Shown here in pieces: positions 20,601 to 32,600 of a DNA stretch of 64,000 nt; position 1 is the first letter of the stretch; each line of letters starts with the position of its first letter. The stretch comes from Agelas oroides. Lineage: Eukaryota; Porifera; Demospongiae; Agelasida; Agelasidae. The position numbers and the translations under genes are program-made. Under the pieces are notes generated by a model, which was not told where the DNA came from, made no database searches, and worked only from the letters and a program-made list of their open reading frames with translations. The stretch is taken from the NCBI GenBank assembly GCA_949130485.1, contig OX422185.1:9424118-9488117 (forward strand). The letters run 5' to 3'.

Positions 20601-23600
20601 TGTACGCCCGACATCGAGTGTGATCTGTGTAGCTCGCAAGATGGAAGACATCCTCGATAAGCGGTGTCTGCCTCCATAGGAGGCATATTGCGTTCTGGAA
20701 GAGTGAGTAATGCTGTGTATTGATGAGCAACGGAAGAGGAGAAGGTCGCATTCGAAGTTTGCCTGTCGATCGTAGTTGGCCACAGTCAGCTTACATGCCA
20801 CACGCTACTGGTTCAATCGAGTGTATACCATCTAATTGTGTCAGCAACAGTTGAAACGTACCTTCGCTGAAATTGTCAGCCGTGTATTATTGGTCATTTA
20901 CGAGTACACAGCGGGTACCCGCGTTTCCACCGTTGTAGCTTATTCAGACTTTACTTGCTGGTCTCCTGACTACGTCCTGAGTAAGGCAGGTTTGTTTTCA
21001 ACCAAGCTAAGCTAAGCCAAACTCTGCTATATTACAAGATATGACGCAATGAATCAACACAACACAAAGTCGCCATTTTAGCTTCTCTCGTAACCGCGAG
21101 ATGGTTTCTGCACATGAGCGTCGGGATAAAAGATTGTGCGCTGTAGCTGCGCAATCTCGAGATCACACAACTATAGTGCGCAATCGGGATTCTGAGAATG
21201 CGCAACGCAATCTCGAGATTACACAAATTCTCAGCTTGCGCGGAACATATGCACCCCTGACTCAGCAATATACTCCCTGTGGTCGCATTAGCAGGGGTCT
21301 ATATGCCATATATGACACCATGCGGCGCCTTTGATCTGCCCACGCACTATAGTATATGTATATATATGTATATATTTGTTGTGTGTATTCCGTATGTTAG
21401 TTTAGACTAATTTAACACAACTGAGCACTGCGTATGGACAATACGTAACATTTTCACCCTGCTCCAGCATGAACAGTGTGGGTGAAGACAGCTACGAGAG
21501 ACACTGGAGTGTGAGCATCTATTATACGAGGGCTGGAAGTTATGCAGACAAACCTGGCTACCTAGAGAACTCTGAAGGCGACAAATTTTTTGATCGTCGA
21601 AGTTGAATAGCTCGTGGTGTATTGCCTCTACAATTATCTTTGTTAGCTATAGAAATGCATGATCTGGTAATTTACTCAGACTGGTGAGGTCTTAGCTAGA
21701 AAAAAATAGCTGCTCTGCATTGTTTGCTCAGGCTCGTCCCCACCACCTTAATAGAATGCAAATAGCACAAACAAATTTAATTCTGAGAATTTATGGGTGG
21801 ATCTAACTTTGAAGCAAGACATTACTACTAAGGGTTGAATCCAGTATTACCAGAAATGAAGCCACTCTGTTATCAGATCCAGTATATTTTGCAAATGCAG
21901 AAATTTGTGGTAAGTAATTTCACAATGAATTATTATGGAATGTCTCATCTAAGTAGTTGTGCAATCACTTTTAGCCAAACTTGGTATTCAAATACTGCAT
22001 GGTGAGCACTATTTGTGTAACAAACCCTGATACTCTGGACAGAAAATAATGTGTAGAGCAGTGGTTAAGTTTTACAATTTTTCATGGCATTTCACTCACA
22101 CAGTATGAGAGCCACATTCTCCGTTCTTTCTGTGGATAAGGTTCAACAGTCACTGGAGGGGGCTAGTTTTAGTCATAAACTGTAAAGCTTAACGGATGGA
22201 GAGTTGAAAGCGTTATTGCAAGCTCAAATTTTGCCACTTATTTCACAGTACAAACTCTCTCCAGCATTCATTAGTCGAGAATACGTCACATTACCCCCTC
22301 GACTAAACACTGGAGAAGCTTATCATAAGGTGAGTTGCTAAACTAATTACCGGATTCATGAGACATCACGGAAAAAATGTATCCATGGCCTTCTGGGTGG
22401 GCATGGCCAATGGCGTACAGTGATCGACAACATAGAAACTTTTCAGGCCTTTATGCCCTTTGTCACTTGCAGTATGGCTAGTCGCCCTTCGAAGAGCTGC
22501 TGATGCAGCTGCTGCAGTCAATTGCCTAACTCTAGAAGCAGAGACAGCTGTGGCCTTGCGGTACAATGGTGGGCGGAAACCGGAAATGATTATTGCATTT
22601 GTGCTGATTACCTACCCACCACCTTAAGTACTGTATCTAAAATATATAGAAATCCTCCCATTAACCCGCTGTTGTAGGGCTCGCTCAGGCTTGTCCCAGC
22701 TAATAACAGTGCACTCTTATACGAACAATTTTTAAAGATTCTAGTTCTTTATAACGGCCTTGTAGTGCATTTGTGATAGACTAGTGATATTATCACATGT
22801 ACAGCGGTATTGTTGCACAATATACCGTATTTCTGCCACTCTCGAATAGTGGCCGCCCTCGAATAGTAGCCGCACAATCCCAAGCTCTTCAACGAAATAA
22901 ACGCTGCCCTCGAATAGTAGCCGCAGCTAGTAAACGCGGCACGCGCACATGTGTGTGAATGATTTCTGACGATGGTCATCACACTAGCGCTAGGACTTAC
23001 CAGTCGTTCCCACAGCTGACAGCAGTACTTGAGAGGCTGTGCGTACTACTGACAGCGTCTAGCAACCACATCACCATCTCATTCGTACGTACCTTATCCA
23101 GCCGTAGCTGATGTTCCAGGCTTTCCAAAAAATTAAACGCCGCCCTCGAATAGTAGCCACACAAAACAAGCAGTGAAATAAATAGTAGCCAAGGCGTCTG
23201 ATCGAAGAAATACGGTAGTCATGCTTTCTGCAGTTTTGCATAAATATGTTGTTCTCATTATACCATGAGAGATATAGGCATCTTGGTAAGTGAACGTGGT
23301 GGTCAAAGTACGTAGAAATCAAAACAACCTAGTAATGACAATTGTATATTGCCAACAAGCAAGGATATAGAAGCACATTTGTATATCTTGGAGGACTGCT
23401 TTCTTGCAACTTCAGCGTGGTCTTCAAGCCTATATTTCTTCACTTTCCTGAATTCACACTAGTAACTATAATCATGAGTAGCAAAACGGTAAATATTATG
23501 TTCAAAGTTTAAAATCTTAGTATGCATGAATTTCTATATGGGGAGATAACAGTGTCATATTTCCAACAAAGTTGGTATAGCTGTTCCCATTGGTATTGTG

Positions 23601-26600
23601 TGTGTTAGGACATGTACTCAGATCATTTATTGACATGTAAAACATACCCACAGCTGAACCTCCAAAAATCACTTTGAGTCCTGAGAGTGCAACTGATGTC
23701 ATTCCCCGTATGCACCCTGTCAGTTTTGATGTTGAAGCAACTGGAAGAAAGCCCATTGATTACCAGTGGGAGAGGAGACCAGCAGATGCAGAGGACAGCT
23801 GGGAGCCACTCCATGCCTCAGATGAAAGCTTTGAAGGAGTTGAGAGTAGCACCCTGACCATTTCTACTGTTCAGGAGCACCACAAAGGAGAGTATCGATG
23901 TGTGCTTAGAAGTCCTACCGGAAGCACCACATCGAAATCTGCAACTCTTTCTCTTGTGAATCCTGGTGAGATATTGGACATCAATTTGGGATTAAAATTC
24001 ATCGTCCTCTAATTTTTGTATTCTCCATAGATTATGTTATATCACAGTTCCTGGAGAAAGTTTGTGCTGCTGAAGAACTACGTTCAGAGGATAAGATTGA
24101 GACCTTCATACAAACGTTTGGAGCCAAAAGCGAGGTTGGCTTGCACTGAGTAATAGTTATCACACATATAAACATAAATATAAGCCCTCAACCCAGTCGT
24201 ATAGCAATCACATTCTTCTCCCAGTTGGCATTGCTTCACTGAGTGTTCTGTTTGCTATATCTACCATTGATCCTGTTGATTGATTGGGGTGAGTCTGAGC
24301 AAGCCCCACACTAGCAAGTTGAACAATGGATTCTCTCTCTCTCTCTCTCTCTCTGGTCAGAGGAAGTTTACAATAGATATACCCCGAGCCGAAGGCGAGG
24401 GTATATCTAACTGCAAAGTTCTGATGACCGAGGTCGAGGGTAGTATCATTCGCCATATACACCTCCTTACTATGGTTCATATAATATATACTATAGTCCG
24501 TGGGCGGATTATGTAAGCGGTTTCCAGTCCCAGTATTGCATTTTTGAATTTTGAATCGACGTGGCTACTGTCCTTGTGTGTTGCTGCTGCTTTTTGACTG
24601 GAAAAGGAGGTTTTTGAGTATGCTTAGGCCACTAAAGCACCCCCAAAACATCTCTGCACTCAAGGCAAAGTTGGATCCATGATGAAGCGCCTTCCATAGA
24701 CTTGAACCAAGATGCTGCTGACACTCGGCCATGATGCCGATGGGCAGCTAGCTTGCTACCTAGACGCTCTCACAAGCTGGCGATCATGAAACAATTATTT
24801 GAGCTGACAGTAGAACACCCAGCCTCCCTGTTCCGCTGGCAGTGGCAGCAACAACTCGTCGAATACAAACTGGTTCTAGCGCTATCCCTGGATCAACCAC
24901 TTGGCGAGTGAAATTGTTGTCAGCATCAGGGTTCTCGCTAGGCCTTTTCCAAAGGGCACTATGCCCTTTGGGGCCTCTAATGTGCCCTTTGGGGCCTCTA
25001 ATGTGCCCTTTGGCTCCACCCCAAGACCAACATACCGTAGACTCTGGTTAATAAGCGCATGCACTTATAAGTGTAAGTGGTAAGCAAATATACGCCTAAT
25101 AGAGGATATGCGCTAAATAAGGAATGAAACCCACGCCCTACAGGCGGGCATGAGTGCGCAGTAGATTGTTAGGCGCGTTCACCTGGCAAGTATCAACGTA
25201 AAATCAGAAGGCTCCATCCTCCTCGAAGAGATCGTGATTCGCAGCCATTGTGTATTCAAGGAAATATGCAAGGCTCTACGCGTCATACAGGAGAAATTTT
25301 ACTTGACCTAGTAGTCCAGTCGTAAGCCGTGAAGGATGTGGCTTGTGACTTCGTGTTAGCCAGAAGCGGAAAAAACCAGTGTAGCTCTTCTTTCTTTGAC
25401 TTCAGGATGACCATCGAGTGTGCTGCATGTTCTTCATGCCATGGTTTTTACTCGATCTCTCGCCGCCAGCGTATACTCTATTTAATGCACATGCGCTTAA
25501 TAAATGATGCCCTGTACCAGGAAGGAAGCATGTTCCTAATAGCAATGTGCGCCTAATAACCAGAGTTTACGGTATTTTTAACAGCCACTTAAACCACTTG
25601 AACTTAAAAACTGGCTGGACTCTGAATATAGAACTTAGTGAACATTGAACTTAAGGTGGCGGTAGAAGTCACTCGGCGGAGGTTAACGAAAACATAAACC
25701 TGGTTTACAGTCAGGACCAGTGTTACTCCTAGTTTCAGGGTTAGGGTTTGGTTTAGGGCAATCTTGCTTCGCCTAATTTTAAAAAAGGGTTTTAGTAGCT
25801 TATTAATATATTCATGACCCAAAATTGCGGCTCGATGGACGCATCTACATGCTCACTGTAGGTAGCGTCCTAACCACCAATGTATCTCAAATCAGTCTGT
25901 GCCAGCTTTTGTTCAGAGCTACTCTCAAAGTCAGGCTAGACTCATGTTTGTCACTACTCTTGGAATGGACAACTTTGACTGCACCAAAATGAATGCACAT
26001 TTCAAAAATTCACAGCTTGTCTACGGGAGGGGCTCATTCACAAGTGGAAGCAAGCATTACTAGCCCCACCTCTCCCCCTTATGTTGCTAAACAACTCACG
26101 GCTCTGTTCCACACACAACCACTCTTCAGCTTTCTTGTCTACTTCAGCGTAGTACCAACGATATATTGCACATTCTAGTTAAAGCCCAGCCCGGCACTCA
26201 AAGCTCCGGGCCATGCTCACCTACTAGGCTTGGCATATGATCGCAAGACCTGGGCCTACCCAATGAGTACAGTCTTGGCCACTGTGGCCTTTCTGCTGCT
26301 TCTAGACACAAGCTTGCTTTCACAAGCAGGCATCACGCACTACTCACAGCTACTGACACTACAGCACTCTACTAAACTCGTTTTTTTTTTCCTTTTTTTA
26401 AGTCGATCTAAGCTTATCTTCAAAGTTCCGACCACCACATGAGGGGTTCCGCCAGCCCACATCTTAACTAACTTAATTATAAACTGATTATTGGATGGCA
26501 ATGCCGACAGGAAACGGGGAAAATCCCCAATTTTACGGACAGTGAACGGATGAAGACTCCCAAAACTGACTGTGCGCTAAAAGATTAACAAGACAAAGAA

Positions 26601-29600
26601 GTCTATCAGCTTGGATTCCATGTTTGTCGACCTTGAAAGTACAGGGTTCTCTGCCACCCTAAGATGCCGCACATAACTGAACCTATGAATATTTCACATG
26701 CTACATTTGTCAAGTCAACCCAATCCAGTGCTACCACAGAACAGACATGACACCACTAATCATATTCTTGAGGACCAATGAACAGAATGTTGCCTAGGGG
26801 TGCCACACAGAGCTAACTAAATTCAACTATTAGAAAATTTATGAATATTCTAGCTTTGATGTTGGAGTGTTAATGAGGTCTTTTATTTCACATAGAATAC
26901 CTCAGGTTTTCTATCTCAAATAGAAACCTCGAGTCAAATATAATTAAATCAAAGAGTACATATCCAATCAGGAGTGCAGTTGGACACGGTCTACAAACAT
27001 GTACATACAACAATCAGGAGTACAAGCGCACTGCCAGTTGGATGCATCCACAAACAAGCAAGATGCAGCAGTACTTGTTATAGTTAATGTTGATATTAAA
27101 GTTTGATGCTCCTCCAAAGTTCATCTGCGGCAACGGAAGGACAGGTGATGCTGGGACACCTCCATTCACTGCTGGAGGTAGTGTACAGACAATGGCACTC
27201 TCACCCTCTAACTTTGTTTTCTTTGTGCTTTGCACTCCATTCAAAATGTCTGAGGTTACTTCTTTCAGCTGCTCACTGACACGCTTGTATGATCTTACAC
27301 CACTGGTAGTGCTGTACCCAGTGAGGGAGCATTATCAGCTGTTCGTCCACACCAGCTTCAAATAAACGCGTAGCAGCTGTTCGGCGAAGTGAATGGTTGC
27401 TGTAGTGCCCTTCTATCCCAGCAGCTGTCATAAGACGTTTCACGGTACTTGCGAGTGTGTTGTGACCAATGGCAGTCTTTGAATACCACACATCAGCTGT
27501 GAAATGAACTAGTGGTTTGAGATAAAAAGCTCCATCAGGTCGGTCCAGGGGGCATTTAGAGTTGTAAAGCTTATATAAGCGTATAAGACACCTCCTAGGA
27601 TCGTCTTTGTTTTCTTTCTGGATTACCTCCTTAGGGGCTTTCTTGCGCTGTTTCAGGCCTCCCTGGTTTGTTTAGGAAACATTTTCCCTATAAACCAGGT
27701 GTGCTGAACCATTAGGTAATTCAACCAGTTGGATCTGCGATGGACGATGGCGAAGGCTACGGTGTTCTGATCCACTCCTTAATGCGAAATACAACGCCTA
27801 TATAGAAGACAAGTGTGTCTAACAATTGCTGCGGTGACGAATCACCAAGTAGCCCTTTTCCCCACAATGTATCTTCCATGTCTTCGGATATCACCTCTGC
27901 CTGACGGGGCTGATGCATGCCACTAGATTTTAGCGCTTTCATTTGAGCATCGAGTGTACTAGTGAATGCAGCAAATACAGGATCTTCAAATGGTTTTACA
28001 TCTGCACGATCGCCTTCCTTTAGTGCCCGAAACAGCAAACAGCACAAGGAGTAGAGCGTATCGGGTGGATACGGTTCTTTGTCCCGTCTACGTGCTTCTG
28101 TGACAAACTTACATAGCCAGAAAGCCATGTCTGTTTTGTCCATTTCAACAAAATTGTCTTGAAGTAGGTGTAACGTCTCTTCTTCTTCGACAAGATTCCT
28201 TCGTCGGTACAGGGCCCAATCCCTCCACACTCGAAGTGCCCAGTTGGTTTGGTTTTGAATCTTTTGGGGAACCCCACTTTTCCGAAGCGCGCTTATTTCC
28301 GACGAATCCGTTGGAGGCGCCCAACGACTGGATACTTCAGTCGACTTTTCGTAGTCCTGAGATGCCACCAGCAAAAAACCGTCAACATTTTCCTCGTCAA
28401 TGCTATTCTGCAACACGGCTTCATATTGTTGAGATGCTGCGAGCAGGTTCTCGGTGTCGTAACAGGAATCCCACGGGAAAGGCTCCCAAGATTCTCCCAG
28501 TCCGAGAAGAAACTCACGCGAAGGAATCCAGTTTTCTGGAACGGATTTTAATCCATCCAGGAGCGATGGAGAAACTGCCATAATTTGTCAAACCAAACCT
28601 ATGCCATAAGCAACTAGCAGACTACTAAAACGGCTGGCTCAGTTTTGCAATAAAAGCATACGCTGCCTCAAATCTGATTGGCTTGCTGCAAAGCAGCAAT
28701 TATTGGCAGACAATTTGATTGGTCCGTTACAGTGCAGCATGGTTACCTTAACAACGGGTTATGCAATGTTGCACCATTTTCTAAGCCGGTTAGAAACCGC
28801 ACCCTCGGTTCCTACACTTAGTATGCATGAGGGGAGAGATTGCCCGACTTCTAGCCGGAATTACACATACCTTTAATGAGATTCATTGATCTCAATTGGG
28901 ACATTAACAACATTCACAAGTATCCAAGAGGGTTAATGAGATTCATAGCCCTGTTCTGTTCGGGTTTGAGTCCATGAAAGGGTTAGGGCATACTCAAATA
29001 TTCATCATCATTTACCCATTCCTTTCAACCCCAAGTGTTCATGCTCTGAGCAATAAATTACAAATATTCTATGAGAATTTACAGGTGTTCAATGGGATTT
29101 AGAACACCTGCTGTTGACCAATCATATTGAAGCATTTACTGCAACCATGATCTAATTATTGCCAGTACCTTCAATTGTCTTTCAGATGGTGAGAAGGTGC
29201 CTGATGACCATAATCAACATGGACACTGAACATCAAGAAGTTGTGAGGGTCTTTCTGCAGTCTGCTGCACCCAACTTTGAGCAAAATGTAAGCAGTTTTT
29301 TCCTCTCCTCATTACCCAAGAATAGCTGCACAATTTTACCAAGAGCTCCTGTGCATGCAGTGATTGATTCTAAATAACATGTAGACCTATATTATTTGTT
29401 TGCTGTTCAGGTATAGAGTTGCACAATATGATATCAAAACATAAGTTCTGTCAGTATATAACACTATAAGTATGCATGCATCATCTCTTGCTTTTGTTCT
29501 ATTTGAGTAAATCACCTATATACTGTACCAATTGCTTATGTTCTATTTGAGTAAATCACCTATATACTGTACCAATATACAAGCCATTATGGCAGCTTTC

Positions 29601-32600
29601 TCACGTGTGGTTTTACATCATCTTTTAATTTTCTTATGGCACAATACAATACTGTGTGGAACATAGGGCATTGTAGCTGAGCAAGCATGTGCATGGATAT
29701 TCCCACTTGCACTACTGTAGGAGTACCTTCATTCAGTCAATTCAACACCGAGCCACAGACATTCTTCCACGAAGCTATTACTGCTGAAGCATTATGGCCT
29801 ACAAGCTAATAAGCTTAGCACTCAAAACATTAGTCTAGCAGGGGATCCTTCACCACCCTCTGCTGTCACCTACATGTAGTCAGATTGGAGAAAGCTTATA
29901 CCACCCCCAAATGTGATACCGTATAAGAGGTTTCTTTCAGGGGAGAAAACTTTCACAAGTTGCTAGAAAATAGAATTTCATGAAAAAGAAATTTCACAAA
30001 TTGTGTCAACCCAGTTCACCACACCCACTGAACATGATTTGAACTATGAGTGACTAGTATAACCTATGTCAGCTATGTCACCTCTGAGGCTACCATATAC
30101 GTCTACAGGAAGGTTTGGTAGACTGCTATTGACACATTCTGCCTTGCTAGTGAGAGGGAGTCAACGCACACCATCTCTAGTCTCCTGCTAAGTGCAACTA
30201 CACGATCCCTACATTGTCATGGTTTCTGGAGACCACTCTTGCAGCAGGTAAAACCACTGACAAGGGACATGTGGCTTTGTTAACATGAAATCCAGCACTC
30301 TGTAGGTACGTACGTAACTTAAGGTGGCGGGTAAGCTATCCACGCAAGCGCAATAATTGTTTCCCGTTTACGCCCACCATTGTACAGCTGGTTTGTCTTC
30401 TTGAACGAAGCAAATCACTGTAGCAGCTGCTTCAGTAGCTTATCGAAGAGCTACGTAGCCGTACAGGCGTACTACAAGCGACAAAAGCATGAAGGAAGGG
30501 CTGAGAAGTTTCTACGTCGTCGATCGCCATACACCAATGGCCACACCCACCAAGAAGGCCATGGATAAATTTTTTCGTGACGCTTCGTGAATCAGGTAAA
30601 CGACTTTAGCAACTCTCCTTACTATAAACAGCTTCTCCAGTGGTTAGTCGAGGGGGTAACGTAAAGTATTCGTGACTAACAAACGCCGGGGCGAGATCGT
30701 GCCGCGAAACGCCACAAAAAGTGACTTTCCAATAACAGTTTCAACTCGCCATCCGTTAAGCTTTACAGCTTATGACCAAAACTCTACGTAGCCCCCTCTA
30801 GAGACTGTTGAACTTTCTCCTCGCCAAGAATGGAGTATGTGGCTCTCGTACCGTGCGAGTGAAACGTGATGAAAAATTGTAAAACTCAACCACTGCTCTC
30901 CGCGCTATTCTTTGTATCATTGTATCAAGATTTGTTACACAGATAGTACTTGCCATACAGTACTTGAATATCAAGTTTGGCTGTAAGTGATTGCATAACT
31001 AGTAAGATGAGACATTTTATATATGGCAGATAATTTATTGTGAAATTATTTACCCGCCACCTTAAACTTGCAGGCAAAATGCGAAATTTGCAAAAGTTAT
31101 CTCCCGCGAAAGAAAGCTGCAAGGCTGTAATATGCAAGCACAAGTTACTCACGCTTTTTGAGTTTTCGAAAAATGGAGACTTTGTCTCTCACAGTAGTAG
31201 CCATCAAACACCAAGGTTTATTGTGCACATGCTTTGTACAAATTTTCATTCGGATATTGTATCCAGATTGCTCCGCATAAATTGAATTTTGCATTTCCAG
31301 TAAGTGGTCATTCCAATTAAACAAAGAAACAAGCATGCATCATACATACACACCACATGCGCAATGCAAGGGTCTACTAGTACAGGGCTCACCCTAATTA
31401 GGTATGACCTTATCTGAAATAGGTTACCCTTGACTCAACTATGCTCATATATACATTATGCATACCTCTGCATTTCTCTATATGTATAGGGAATGACACC
31501 TTCACAGTGTGCATGCATGAAGGGACATTCAAAGATTGTCTGGCTGTTGTTAGAAAATGGTGACTCAAAAGCAGTACGGACAGAGGTAAATTTTCTTGTA
31601 CTACATACCGTATAGCAGGAAATTTTTGCGAGGCAGAAATTTTCGCGATCAAGCACCAGCTCGCGAGAAGAAAATTTCTTCCTCCAACAATTTTATGCTG
31701 AAAACGAGTTGAGGAAGCCGAGCACGTTGTCGTCGAGCCGCGGATCCAGTAACTAAACTCAACAGAGAATTGACCCATTTTGTCGTAGAAACATCGAGCA
31801 AACTGCGGGAATTTTTTGCGACCTACGATCAACTTGCCAGCTGTCACTGCAACTGTGAATGGATCCTCGGATTTAGCTCGCACGCTTTGGCATGGCAGTT
31901 CTTCACTGACCCACACGCTGAGTTCCCCGGCAGGGTCGCCATTTCTGTGTGCGAAATTGTAGGGTGTGTGGTCAGAGATCGCAACCTTGTCACGAAATTA
32001 AAAATCACTAAATTTTTTGCCTGGCGTATTTGTTAGTGATTCGCGAAAATTTATACTCGCGAAAATGTCCCGCTATACGGTATGGTACCTTATTGTAATG
32101 GTTTAGTATTAATGCATTTTTAATAAGTGAGATTAATGCAAGGATCACAATATTTAAGTATACAAATATTTTTTTCAAAAGCCTTGTTTTGTGAGTAGTT
32201 TCATTAAAGGCATGACTAGATAACGATAGCTAGCTGTCCCATATGTAGGCCATTTGTTTCAAAATTGCAATACAAAAATGCCCTCTGTGCATCTCCACAA
32301 TCAACTCAATCATAGGAGTCAATCGATCGTGGTAAAACTCCACAAAATCATCTTGGTCAAAAAAACAACTACATGTAGATCATAGTGAAAATCTATTCAA
32401 TCTGTGCCACGTTCAACTTGATAGCTTACAAAATTGACTCGGTCCAAAAAAAACACGACTTGATGTAATAATATCGGCGACCCAAAATTAACTTGATCTG
32501 TGCCACATTCAACGTGATAGTTTACAAAATTGACTTGGTCCAAAAAGCCAACTCGATGTAATCGATCGTGGTGAAAATTGACTTAATCTGCGCCACATTC

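Larger units (their letters stand above)
18448..21353. mobile_element. 2.9-kb TIR element with nested insertions
   Basis: The left end ctatagtgcgtgggtggatc, running on to ggcaccgcatggtgtcatat, is matched by the reverse complement at 21309-21352, about 43 bp of TIR. A second family member starts at 24488 (tatactatagtccgtggg) and shares internal sequence with 19785-20160. The element holds a CCGTATAGCGGG MITE directly inside its left TIR and a foldback element near its right end. The superfamily is not clear. Confidence 0.8.
16323..23653. other. Long intron rich in repeats
   Basis: This intron separates the two Ig domains. It contains a degenerate SINE head (about 17515-17600), several copies of the GGGGTGAGCCTGAG motif (16523, 17178, 18371, 21725, 22676), the 18448-21353 TIR element, the 21908-22627 element and the 22823-23217 element. 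The 16323-17500 and 17600-18440 stretches hold no other feature I can support. Confidence 0.5.
24135..29185. other. Intron 6 with repeats
   Basis: It contains the GGGGTGAG motif (24285), a CT run (24330-24353), an inverted-repeat arm (24451-24482), a relative of the 2.9-kb element (24488-24930), a 21-bp tandem repeat, a TIR element (25033-25574) and the Crypton-like pseudogene. The stretches 25580-27030 and 28590-29180 hold nothing further that I can support. Confidence 0.5.
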
